Assembly (NCBI GenBank): GCA_024640315.1
Contig: JAHEFF010000008.1
Coordinates: forward strand, 1 to 64,000
Direction: 5' to 3'
DNA: 64,000 nucleotides
From: Woeseiaceae bacterium
GTDB lineage: Bacteria > Pseudomonadota > Gammaproteobacteria > Steroidobacterales > Woeseiaceae
This document shows positions 17,632 to 25,049 of this stretch, one piece after another. The translations under genes and the position numbers were made by a program. How positions within the stretch are numbered: the first letter of the stretch is position 1; every line of letters begins with the position of its first letter. The notes below the pieces were generated by a model. That model did no database searches. It was not told the origin of the DNA and saw only the letters and a program-made list of their open reading frames with translations.

Positions 17632-18513
17632 CTAGTTCGACAAGCTGTACACGTATGCTGCGAGGATATGCGCACGATCGTTGCCGATCAGGTCGCCATG
17701 AGCCGGCATCGCGCCGTTTCGCCCCTCGACAATAGATTTCCGGATCTGGGTCGGTGAGCTGCCATACAGCCAGATATCATCGACGAGATTCGGCGCGCCA
17801 AGTGCCTGCATGCCTCTGCCATCAGGTCCGTGACAGGCCACGCACAGTTGCATGTATTTTGTGTGGGCCGGCGAACTGGTGTCCATGCCGTCCGCCATGT
17901 TCTGCACGTAGCGCACCATTTCGTCGATTGCTTCGTCCGAGCCAAAAACAGCATTCAACGGTGGCATTACTCCAGTACGGCCTGCGACGATGCTGACTTC
18001 GATCTGGGCAGGGTCGCCTCCGTAAAGCCAGTCGTCGTCCGTCAGGTTCGGAAAGCCGCGTGCGCCCTGTGCGGTCGAGCCGTGGCACTGCGAGCAGTAG
18101 TTCTGGTAGAGGCTCGCACCAATCTTCAGCGCATCCGCGTTGTTGGCCAACTCGGTGATTTCCATCGCGCCGAAGGCGGCGAACATTGGTCCGTATTGCG
18201 CCTCGGCCGCAGCCACTTCATCGGAGTATTGCTTTTCCTGGCTCCAGTCGCCAACACCACCGAAACCACCAAGGCCCGGATAATAAATAAGGTATGCGCC
18301 ACTCCAGATGATCGTGCCGACGAACAACCAGAGCCACCACATCGGTAGTGGATTGTTCAATTCGCGAATGTTTTCGTCCCAGACATGGGATTCGGATTCG
18401 GCAATTTCTGCGTCAGATGCGCGCTGTTTGTTCGCATACGCAACAAGCCAGAAACAGGCGATCAGCGACACGATTGTGCCGGCGATGATGAACCAGCTCC
18501 ACAGGTTGCTCAT
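17632..18513 (-). CDS. ccoP: cbb3 oxidase diheme subunit CcoP
   Basis: 293 residues. Two N-terminal transmembrane helices (about 5-25 and 58-78) around the conserved ELNNPLPMWW, then two periplasmic cytochrome c domains with heme sites CSQCH (140-144) and CVACH (224-228). Passes electrons from periplasmic donors to CcoO/CcoN. Overlaps ccoQ by 4 bp. Length and architecture are standard. Confidence 0.96.
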   Translation of the reverse strand: MSNLWSWFIIAGTIVSLIACFWLVAYANKQRASDAEIAESESHVWDENIRELNNPLPMWWLWLFVGTIIWSGAYLIYYPGLGGFGGVGDWSQEKQYSDEVAAAEAQYGPMFAAFGAMEITELANNADALKIGASLYQNYCSQCHGSTAQGARGFPNLTDDDWLYGGDPAQIEVSIVAGRTGVMPPLNAVFGSDEAIDEMVRYVQNMADGMDTSSPAHTKYMQLCVACHGPDGRGMQALGAPNLVDDIWLYGSSPTQIRKSIVEGRNGAMPAHGDLIGNDRAHILAAYVYSLSN

Positions 18514-18689
18514 GATTGTTGCTCCTTCAAATTCTCTTTCGCGGGCGGAATGTTGTCATCGCCCAGCGGCAGCCTTGATGCCGCGTCAAAATCCGCCTGG
18601 CGGCTGCGGCTCCAGCTCCATGCCCAGATGCCCAGGAACAGAACCAGTATCGATAAGGTGATGAGACCGCGGATAATTCCCATTTCCAT
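18510..18689 (-). CDS. ccoQ: cbb3 oxidase subunit CcoQ
   Basis: About 59 residues: one transmembrane helix (GLITLSILVLFLGIWAWSWS) followed by a charged tail with the family-typical FDAASRLPLGDD. The reading frame has ATGs at 18695, 18689 and 18683; GGGAG lies 8 nt before the 18689 codon but only 2 nt before the first, so 18689 is the likely start. CcoQ stabilises the oxidase, particularly interaction with CcoP. Located between ccoO and ccoP. Confidence 0.88.
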   Translation of the reverse strand: MEMGIIRGLITLSILVLFLGIWAWSWSRSRQADFDAASRLPLGDDNIPPAKENLKEQQS

Positions 18690-18701
18690 TATCATCGCTC
18701 C

Positions 18702-19307
18702 CTAGCGCGCCGACCGGACGGTGCCAAGGTTCTGCAAGTACGCAACCAGCGCATCGAGCTCTGTCTTGCCGGCGACTGCCGCCGCCGCGCCCGCAACTTC
18801 TTCGTCCGTATAAGGGTCGCCAAGTATCTGCAGTGCCCGCAGTTTGCGGCTCATGAGGTCGCCATCAACTTCGGCCGTCGCGAGCCACGGATATCCGGGC
18901 ATGTTTGACTCAGGCACCACATCACGTGGGTTGACCATGTGAATACGGTGCCAGTCATCGCTGTAACGTTTACCAACGCGTGCCAGGTCAGGACCGGTAC
19001 GCTTGGAGCCAAACTGGAATGGCCGGTCATAGACAAATTCGCCGGCGACCGAGTAGGGACCGTAACGTTCCGTTTCGCTGCGGAACGGGCGGATCTGCTG
19101 CGAGTGGCATACGTAACAACCTTCGCGCACGTATATGTCCCGTCCCGCAAGTTGCAGCGCAGGGTAAGGCGTGATGCCTTCATACGGTTCGGTTGCATCC
19201 GAGCTCAGCATCAGCGGGATAATCTCGATCAGGCCACCAATACTGATGGCGACGACGATCAGGACCATCATGAGGTTTATGTTCTTTTCGATTTTTTCAT
19301 GTTTCAT
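18702..19307 (-). CDS. ccoO: cbb3 oxidase monoheme subunit CcoO
   Basis: 201 residues. N-terminal membrane anchor (about 11-33), then a cytochrome c domain with CYVCH at 64-68 in [15 protein letters not shown], a signature of CcoO/FixO. Membrane-anchored, periplasmic heme domain relaying electrons from CcoP to the CcoN core. Follows ccoN by 10 bp. Confidence 0.96.
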   Translation of the reverse strand: MKHEKIEKNINLMMVLIVVAISIGGLIEIIPLMLSSDATEPYEGITPYPALQLAGRDIYVREGCYVCHSQQIRPFRSETERYGPYSVAGEFVYDRPFQFGSKRTGPDLARVGKRYSDDWHRIHMVNPRDVVPESNMPGYPWLATAEVDGDLMSRKLRALQILGDPYTDEEVAGAAAAVAGKTELDALVAYLQNLGTVRSAR

Positions 19308-19317
19308 GTGGTTAACC

Positions 19318-20733
19318 TCACGCCGGCTGGACGACAGCGACCGGTTCAGGCCTGGTCTTTCGCACTGTCATATAAACGTTGTAAGACATCACGATCATTC
19401 CGGAGAAGAACACGAGGCCACCCAATAGTCGAATGCCGTAGTACGGGTAGGTAAATTTGAGGCTTTCGATGAACGAATAGGTCAGCGTGCCATCATCATT
19501 TAGCGCACGCCACATGAGACCTTGCGTGATGCCTGCGATCCACATTGAAACGGCGTACAGCACCACACCAATCGTTGAAGTCCAGAAGTGCACGTCGATA
19601 AGCTTGATCGAATACATCCTTTCCTTGTTATAGAGTCGTGGTATCAGGGAGTAGAGAGTGCCGATGGTCATCATGGCCACCCAGCCCAGCGCACCGGAAT
19701 GCACGTGACCGATCGTCCAGTCGGTGTAATGCGAAAGCGCGTTCACCGTCTTGATTGACATCATGGGCCCTTCGAAGGTCGACATGCCGTAGAAGGACAG
19801 TGCGACGATCATGAACTTGATGATCGGGTCGGTGCGCAGCTTATGCCAGGCACCCGACAACGTCATGATGCCGTTGATCATGCCGCCCCATGACGGTGCC
19901 AGCAGGATGATGGAGAAGACCATTCCAAGGGACTGTGCCCAGTTGGGCAGGGACGTGTAGTGCAGGTGATGCGGGCCCGCCCACATGTAAATTGCGATCA
20001 GCGCCCAGAAGTGGACGACGGACAGACGATAGGAGTAAATCGGACGATTAGCCTGCTTCGGTACGAAGTAGTACATCATGCCGAGGAAGCCTGCCGTCAG
20101 GAAAAAGCCGACGGCGTTGTGCCCGTACCACCACTGCATCATGCCGTCCACGACTCCGGTGTAGATCTCGTAAGACTTGAACATGCTGACCGGTATGGCC
20201 AGGTTGTTGAATATGTGCAGGACTGCGACGGTGATAATGAAGGCGGAATAAAACCAGTTGGCCACATAAATGTGTTTGACCCGGCGCCGCCCGATTGTCA
20301 CGAAAAATACGACGGCGAACGATACCCAGACGACCGCGATCAGGAGGTCGATGGGCCACTCGAGTTCCGCATATTCCTTACCCTGGGTAATACCGAGCGG
20401 TAGCGTAATAGCCGCCAGCAGGATGACGAGTTGCCATCCCCAGAAAGTAAAAGCCGCCAGCTTGTCGAAAGCGAGGCGTACATGACAGGTTCGCTGAACG
20501 ACGTAATAGGCGGTGGAAAACAGTGCGCAGCCGCCAAAAGCGAAAATCACGGCATTGGTGTGCAATGGGCGCAGCCGGCTGTAGGTCAGGAAGGGCAGGT
20601 CGAAATTCAGCGCGGGCCAGATAAGCTGAGCCGCAATGATGAGTCCGACCAGCATACCGACGACGCCCCAGACGACAGTCATGATCGCGAATTGGCGCAC
20701 AACCTTGTCGTTGTAGCTCGATGAGTTGGCCAT
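19318..20733 (-). CDS. ccoN: cbb3 oxidase catalytic subunit CcoN
   Basis: 471 residues, about 12 transmembrane helices. Contains the low-spin heme ligand His in [16 protein letters not shown] (about residue 58), and the copper/high-spin heme His in [20 protein letters not shown] and [11 protein letters not shown]. Reduces O2 at the CuB-heme b3 site. ATG 20731-20733 ([12 protein letters not shown]) was chosen over an ATG 75 bp upstream because it gives the normal CcoN length of about 470. First gene of the cco operon; the 236-bp upstream gap should hold its promoter. Confidence 0.96.
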   Translation of the reverse strand: MANSSSYNDKVVRQFAIMTVVWGVVGMLVGLIIAAQLIWPALNFDLPFLTYSRLRPLHTNAVIFAFGGCALFSTAYYVVQRTCHVRLAFDKLAAFTFWGWQLVILLAAITLPLGITQGKEYAELEWPIDLLIAVVWVSFAVVFFVTIGRRRVKHIYVANWFYSAFIITVAVLHIFNNLAIPVSMFKSYEIYTGVVDGMMQWWYGHNAVGFFLTAGFLGMMYYFVPKQANRPIYSYRLSVVHFWALIAIYMWAGPHHLHYTSLPNWAQSLGMVFSIILLAPSWGGMINGIMTLSGAWHKLRTDPIIKFMIVALSFYGMSTFEGPMMSIKTVNALSHYTDWTIGHVHSGALGWVAMMTIGTLYSLIPRLYNKERMYSIKLIDVHFWTSTIGVVLYAVSMWIAGITQGLMWRALNDDGTLTYSFIESLKFTYPYYGIRLLGGLVFFSGMIVMSYNVYMTVRKTRPEPVAVVQPA

Positions 20734-20969
20734 AGGTCTTTTCCGGGTAACTTGTTGTTGGTGCGTTAGTTTCTTGTTGGTTGGCACGATGCCAGATGGA
20801 TCGGCCATCAGCCATAAGCATAAACCGTGATTTTCCGCCCAGCCATATCAGTGCGTCCCCGATGGCCGGGCAGAGAGAATGTTGATGAATATGCGAATGA
20901 TCTAATATACGAGATGATACGTATATACGTGCAGGGATATGAAAGCTGTGTCACATGGCGTAACAGTCG
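20734..20969 (-). promoter_or_regulatory. Upstream region of ccoN with ACGTATATACGT palindrome
   Basis: 236 bp without a convincing gene. The perfect 12-bp palindrome ACGTATATACGT lies at 20919-20930, and a further TATACG copy lies at 20906-20911, forming an AT-rich cluster about 175-200 bp upstream of the ccoN start. I looked for a TTGAT-N4-ATCAA FNR/Anr box, which is common before cco operons, and found only a half-site (TTGAT at 20882-20886). The palindrome could be an operator; its regulator is unknown. Confidence 0.35.
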
Positions 20970-21785
20970 TCAGGAGTTTCGGGGCACCGAGGTAATGCCG
21001 ACCGAATGGCGCGGGAAATCATCAGCGACGATGGTTTCCTGGTAGCCATGCCAGGCGCCATATCCGATCACTGGCAGTATGACGATCAGGCCGACGAAGG
21101 CTGTCATCATGCCGATAATCAGGCCCAGCATAATCAGTGCAAGCCAGACCATCATGGGCAATTTGTTGCGCAGGACGGCGTTGATCGAAGTCACGATAGC
21201 CGTAATGCTGTCGACGTCCCGATGCATGATCATCGGCAATGAAAAGGCGCTGACAGAAAAAGTGACGATCGCAAAGAACGCACCGACGGCCGTGCCAATG
21301 GTCAGGTATGGCACGAGGTCTCCGATTTCCGGGTGGGCGCTCATCGGAAAGAAGATGCTGATCATCACGGCGGCCCGCGCCCAGATCAGGAATACGATCA
21401 AAAGCGCGATCGCGAATATCATTTCGTTGCCAAGATGGCGCTTGAACGCAGCGCGGAGACTACGCGCCATCGACGGAGTCTGGCCACGTTCAAGCTGGGC
21501 ACTGATTGCGTACAGGCCGATACAGGACAGCGGTGCGATGAAAACGAAGCCGCCCAGCATGGCGAGCATGAACCAGTGACTGCCATAAGCCCAGGCCAGC
21601 CAGACAACGATGGCCATCACGAGGGCCATGAAAAAGCCGTAAGTCAGACCTTGTTGCGGCGCCCTGCCCAGGTCCGCGATACCTTTCTTCAACCAGCCGA
21701 ACGGGGCAAACATGCTGAGCTCCCGACAGGGCGCGACAAAGGGCATAGTGTCTTTGTCGATATCCCCGGTCGGTGGCTCAGTCAT
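20970..21785 (-). CDS. DUF2189 family inner-membrane protein
   Basis: 271 residues, about six transmembrane helices. Features typical of DUF2189 are the early FGWLKKGIADLGRAPQQGLTYG segment and the late IVLPVIGYGAWHGY-like end. Members often sit beside cytochrome oxidase genes, but the function is unknown. Same strand as the cco operon and 236 bp upstream of ccoN; its stop is far enough from ccoN that separate transcription is likely. 23 bp downstream of the mtrB stop, so it may be read through from mtrAB. Confidence 0.8.
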   Translation of the reverse strand: MTEPPTGDIDKDTMPFVAPCRELSMFAPFGWLKKGIADLGRAPQQGLTYGFFMALVMAIVVWLAWAYGSHWFMLAMLGGFVFIAPLSCIGLYAISAQLERGQTPSMARSLRAAFKRHLGNEMIFAIALLIVFLIWARAAVMISIFFPMSAHPEIGDLVPYLTIGTAVGAFFAIVTFSVSAFSLPMIMHRDVDSITAIVTSINAVLRNKLPMMVWLALIMLGLIIGMMTAFVGLIVILPVIGYGAWHGYQETIVADDFPRHSVGITSVPRNS

Positions 21786-21808
21786 GACAGTTACTCCTGA
21801 TTACGGGT

Positions 21809-23932
21809 TCAGCGCTCGCCGATCAGGTAACGGAAACTCACGCCGAATACCCAGACGCTGTAGTCATAGGGGTCGGCACCGAAAGTAAGAACGGTGCGGA
21901 TCGTATCCGGTTCAACACCTTCGATAGCCCAATCCTTCGTCTGGAAGCTCTCGTAGCGCAGGCTCAGGTCGACGTCGAGCCGATCCGATTTCCGATAGTT
22001 GACCCTGACGCGCAGTGACTCGAGCTCTGACTCCAGATCTGGAAACAGGTTGTCGACGCCGTTCTCGCGCATGTTGATGCTGGTGCTACCATCAGTGAAC
22101 AGATAATCGATACTGAGATCAGTCTTTTCTCCTAACTGACGAAGTTGCAGTCCGGCGCCATAGTGATTGAACTTGTCTTCATGCTCTGCCTGCCAGGTCG
22201 GGATTGAAAAAGTTGCACTGCCCAGCTGGGCCGCATCAATGTTCTCGACGCCACCAACCAGGTAGATTGATGCGGTTTCCGAAAGCGTATAGCCCAGGTC
22301 CAGAGAAAAATGCAGGTTTTCGCTGTCAGTCAGGCCAAGGTCCGACTTGGAATAACTGTCATCTGCAAAGAGCGCTGACAGGCCCACGGAGAATGGTAGT
22401 TCGGCCGGAGTTACCGACATGGTCAGCTCACCAAACTCCCGGTAGCGATACGCCAGATTGTATTTTCTGAGCAGCGGATTTTGACCGAAACTCGCGGCGA
22501 GATCGGTATCGTAACGGTCTATTTCCCGCCGCGATGTGCCGCCTTTCGCCTTGATATCAAGCCACTGTGTCGCCTTCCAACGCACCTGGCCCCAGCCGGA
22601 GTCCTCTGTTTGCTCCGCCACTTCCTGGAAGTCGCGCTGCAAGTCCGTTCTGTCGTAACCCGCAGAAACGCGCACACTGTCGAACAGCCGGTAAGCGCCG
22701 CTGACGCTCAGGCGCTCGCGTTCAAAGCTGTAAGGCGTATTCAGTTCGTTTTCGCCAGATGCAAAACTGTCGACGATTACGCGGGACCACGATGACTGCG
22801 CCGTCTGGTTGTCGCGTTCATCATAGCGATAGGCCAGTTTGACGCGCGCTTTCGAAAACGGTCTCGACGTTACCGTCAATGCGTAATTTGTTGTATCAAC
22901 CTTCCCATCGAGGTTCGATAGCGGCGGGTTACCCGCTGTAATCGTTGGGTTGATTGTATAGGGAAGCAGCTGTTCTGTTTGCTTGCCCTGGCCCAGACCG
23001 GCAGAGAATGCGATGACCGACTTGAGCGTGTCTGCAACGTATGCGCCAGAAAGCGTGAGTTGCTGGAATTCGTTATCCGGCTCCTGAGCGAGTCGACCCT
23101 GTTCTGCGCCCGGGAACGACGTGAACGGATTGTCCCAGGTCAGCGAGTTCACATTGTTCTTGAAAAAGGAACCGAACCAGGCAAGCGACAGGTTTAATGA
23201 ACCATTCGAGTAAGCGACACCCAGGTCAACCAGGTCTGTCTCGAAATCAAGCACCCTTGGCAAATAACTTCCCTGGATGAAATTTGCGCCTGAAACGATA
23301 TCGATGCCATCTCGTTCCTGGTGGCGATAATCGGCGAAGAGCGAGAAGTCAGACGATGCCTGAAGGTTGGCACCTGCGGTCAGGGTTTGCCGATCGCTTT
23401 CAATATTGCGCGGCTGCAGCGATGTGGCAAGTTCGGTGAACCCCGATGTCAGCGAGGCCGGGACCCAGTTGGTGGGGAGGACCAACGTCTCACTGGACGC
23501 GGCGGTGAATACCGTGCTGGTCGAGTCGAAAAGCCGGTAGGGCAATTCGCTGTAGCCGAGGTGAAATCCGAACTTACCCTGGCGACCACCGTCGACTTCG
23601 AATACACGCGAATCAAGTCCCAGGTCTTCTGCAAACCAGTTCAACTGGTAGCCATCGTTTGCGTAGTGACCTTCGCCTCCCAGGTTGAGGTAGCCACCGG
23701 CTTCGTCGTAGCCGGACGCATTGCCGAACCTCGCGGCGTCATCGCTGACATAACTGGCTCCGACATCGACTTCTGCGTCGTAGCCGCTCGGGAACGGACA
23801 ATACTCACATTTCCAATTGCTGGTATCGGCCTGCGCCATTGCCGGAGCGGTGGAAAAAACGCAGAGAGCGGCCACCGCAATGCCGGGGAACGCCATTGCC
23901 GGGATCTTCATGATTTGTCTGATTTTGCGCAT
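21809..23932 (-). CDS. mtrB: MtrB/PioB-family outer-membrane beta-barrel
   Basis: 707 residues. Signal peptide (about 1-34, ending AMA), then the CxxC motif NWKCEYCPFPSG that marks the MtrB/PioB N-terminus, then a long run of alternating aromatic/hydrophobic beta strands (ASYVSDD, YQLNWFAEDLG, KARVKLAYRYDERDN) ending in a C-terminal FRYLIGER barrel strand. Forms the outer-membrane sheath that holds the decaheme MtrA. The ATG at 23930-23932 gives the signal peptide; the frame extends a further 126 codons upstream, but that part is the antisense-frame shadow of mtrA. It begins 5 bp after the mtrA stop, so mtrA-mtrB are co-translated. Confidence 0.92.
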   Translation of the reverse strand: MRKIRQIMKIPAMAFPGIAVAALCVFSTAPAMAQADTSNWKCEYCPFPSGYDAEVDVGASYVSDDAARFGNASGYDEAGGYLNLGGEGHYANDGYQLNWFAEDLGLDSRVFEVDGGRQGKFGFHLGYSELPYRLFDSTSTVFTAASSETLVLPTNWVPASLTSGFTELATSLQPRNIESDRQTLTAGANLQASSDFSLFADYRHQERDGIDIVSGANFIQGSYLPRVLDFETDLVDLGVAYSNGSLNLSLAWFGSFFKNNVNSLTWDNPFTSFPGAEQGRLAQEPDNEFQQLTLSGAYVADTLKSVIAFSAGLGQGKQTEQLLPYTINPTITAGNPPLSNLDGKVDTTNYALTVTSRPFSKARVKLAYRYDERDNQTAQSSWSRVIVDSFASGENELNTPYSFERERLSVSGAYRLFDSVRVSAGYDRTDLQRDFQEVAEQTEDSGWGQVRWKATQWLDIKAKGGTSRREIDRYDTDLAASFGQNPLLRKYNLAYRYREFGELTMSVTPAELPFSVGLSALFADDSYSKSDLGLTDSENLHFSLDLGYTLSETASIYLVGGVENIDAAQLGSATFSIPTWQAEHEDKFNHYGAGLQLRQLGEKTDLSIDYLFTDGSTSINMRENGVDNLFPDLESELESLRVRVNYRKSDRLDVDLSLRYESFQTKDWAIEGVEPDTIRTVLTFGADPYDYSVWVFGVSFRYLIGER

Positions 23933-23937
23933 CTCAG

Positions 23938-24879
23938 TCACCGCATCAGCTTCGAACCGGATGGGTGGTTCGAGCCGTGTACCTGGGTATGACAATTCAT
24001 GCAGTTGCGGCCGAGCAGGTACTTCGACGCCGTACCGTCTGCCAGGCCATCGGGCCCATTCGCGAAACTTTGATGGTCGGCCTGCGAGTGGCAGGTCTGG
24101 CACAGCATCGGTCCGCGCAAACTCACCATGCCCGGGTGGTTTGAACCATGCGGGTCGTGGCAGGTAGAGCAATCCTCCGCGACCGGTGCGTGCTCCCACA
24201 GATACGGGCCGCGTTTCTCCGCGTGACATTCGAAGCAGGTGTCGTTCAATGTCTGACGCACGAACAGACGGTCGGTCGTCTCGCCGTGGGGGCTGTGGCA
24301 GCCACTGCAATCCATTTTCCCTTCACTGAACGGGTGCGAATAAGGCTTCAGCGCCTGTGAGCGCTGCTGCTGGTGGCAATCGAAGCAGACGTCCGGCTGG
24401 TTGGCGGTTTGCAGCACGGGGTCATGCGCGATGTGAACCTGGTGGCAATCGGCACACGCAACCTCGTTGTCGTCATGTCCACTGCCATGCCAGGCGAAAC
24501 CCGCGTCGCCGCTGTGACAATCGAGGCACACGCCATTCTGCTCAACGATCGTGGTTGCCGTGCCGGATCCAAAACGGATGACAGGAGGACGCTCCTGGCC
24601 ACGACGGACGCGACCCGCGTGCTCGCCCCCAGGTCCGTGACAGGCCTCACATTGCAATTGCCCACTGCCGAAAGGGCTACGCGCATCGGTTGGCACCGCG
24701 TGCGGAGTTTTGAATATTGACATCGTTGCCGCATCTTCATGACAGGCAATGCACGAGTCGGCACCGGCCCGGCTGTAAGTGCTTTCGGAATCAGTCGATG
24801 TCTGCGCGAATGCAACAGAAGACGACAGCAACAGCACGCACGTTACCAATGAAAATCGGCTAATAGTCGGGGATTCCAT
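23938..24879 (-). CDS. mtrA: MtrA/DmsE-family decaheme cytochrome c
   Basis: 313 residues. Signal peptide to about residue 25, then ten CXXCH sites: CIACH, CEACH, CLDCH, CADCH, CFDCH, CSGCH, CFECH, CSTCH, CQTCH, CMNCH. Length, heme count and spacing match MtrA/PioA/DmsE, the periplasmic decaheme wire that enters the MtrB barrel. Directly upstream of mtrB. A Shine-Dalgarno-like AGGAAA lies about 11 bp upstream of the ATG. Separated from mtrC by a terminator-like hairpin and its own promoter candidate. Confidence 0.93.
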   Translation of the reverse strand: MESPTISRFSLVTCVLLLSSSVAFAQTSTDSESTYSRAGADSCIACHEDAATMSIFKTPHAVPTDARSPFGSGQLQCEACHGPGGEHAGRVRRGQERPPVIRFGSGTATTIVEQNGVCLDCHSGDAGFAWHGSGHDDNEVACADCHQVHIAHDPVLQTANQPDVCFDCHQQQRSQALKPYSHPFSEGKMDCSGCHSPHGETTDRLFVRQTLNDTCFECHAEKRGPYLWEHAPVAEDCSTCHDPHGSNHPGMVSLRGPMLCQTCHSQADHQSFANGPDGLADGTASKYLLGRNCMNCHTQVHGSNHPSGSKLMR

Positions 24880-24922
24880 TCGAATACGATTTCCTTTTGG
24901 TTAACCGTTGCGATGATTTCAA

Positions 24923-24951
24923 ATGCTAAGGCGCTGATCCAGAGTAAACAA
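24923..24951 (-). promoter_or_regulatory. Candidate sigma-70 promoter for mtrAB
   Basis: On the minus strand, TTGTTT (24951-24946) and TAGCAT (24928-24923) are 17 bp apart, a fair match to -35/-10 elements, and lie 44-72 bp upstream of the mtrA ATG, after the hairpin that follows mtrC. Supports independent transcription of mtrAB. Based on eye inspection only. Confidence 0.3.
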
Positions 24952-25006
24952 TCCCTTGGCCGCACATCGAGTATATAACGTCCGGCGACTATCGCAGTTG
25001 TGAGTA

Positions 25007-25037
25007 AAGCGGGGCGCCTCAATATAGCGCCCCGCTT
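25007..25037 (-). terminator. Hairpin terminator candidate after mtrC
   Basis: AAGCGGGGCGC at 25007-25017 pairs perfectly with GCGCCCCGCTT at 25027-25037 (11-bp stem, 9-nt loop), 13 bp past the mtrC stop. In the mtrC direction the stem is followed by a short TTTA, a weak U-tract. It should reduce read-through from mtrC into mtrAB. Confidence 0.6.
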
Positions 25038-25049
25038 CTGCCTCAACTT

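Noticed and set aside
23321-23992. Plus-strand open frame of 223 codons opposite mtrB
   Set aside because: It is entirely antisense to the MtrB barrel gene, shows no recognised domain and crosses the mtrA-mtrB junction. High GC favours such shadow frames.
23933-24310. N-terminal extension of mtrB into mtrA
   Set aside because: The extension has no homology, lacks a signal peptide at its start and overlaps the decaheme coding region; the downstream ATG gives a proper signal peptide.
24880-25049. tRNA or small RNA gene in the mtrC-mtrA gap
   Set aside because: The hairpin is a single stem followed by TTTA, best read as a terminator; no cloverleaf can be drawn.
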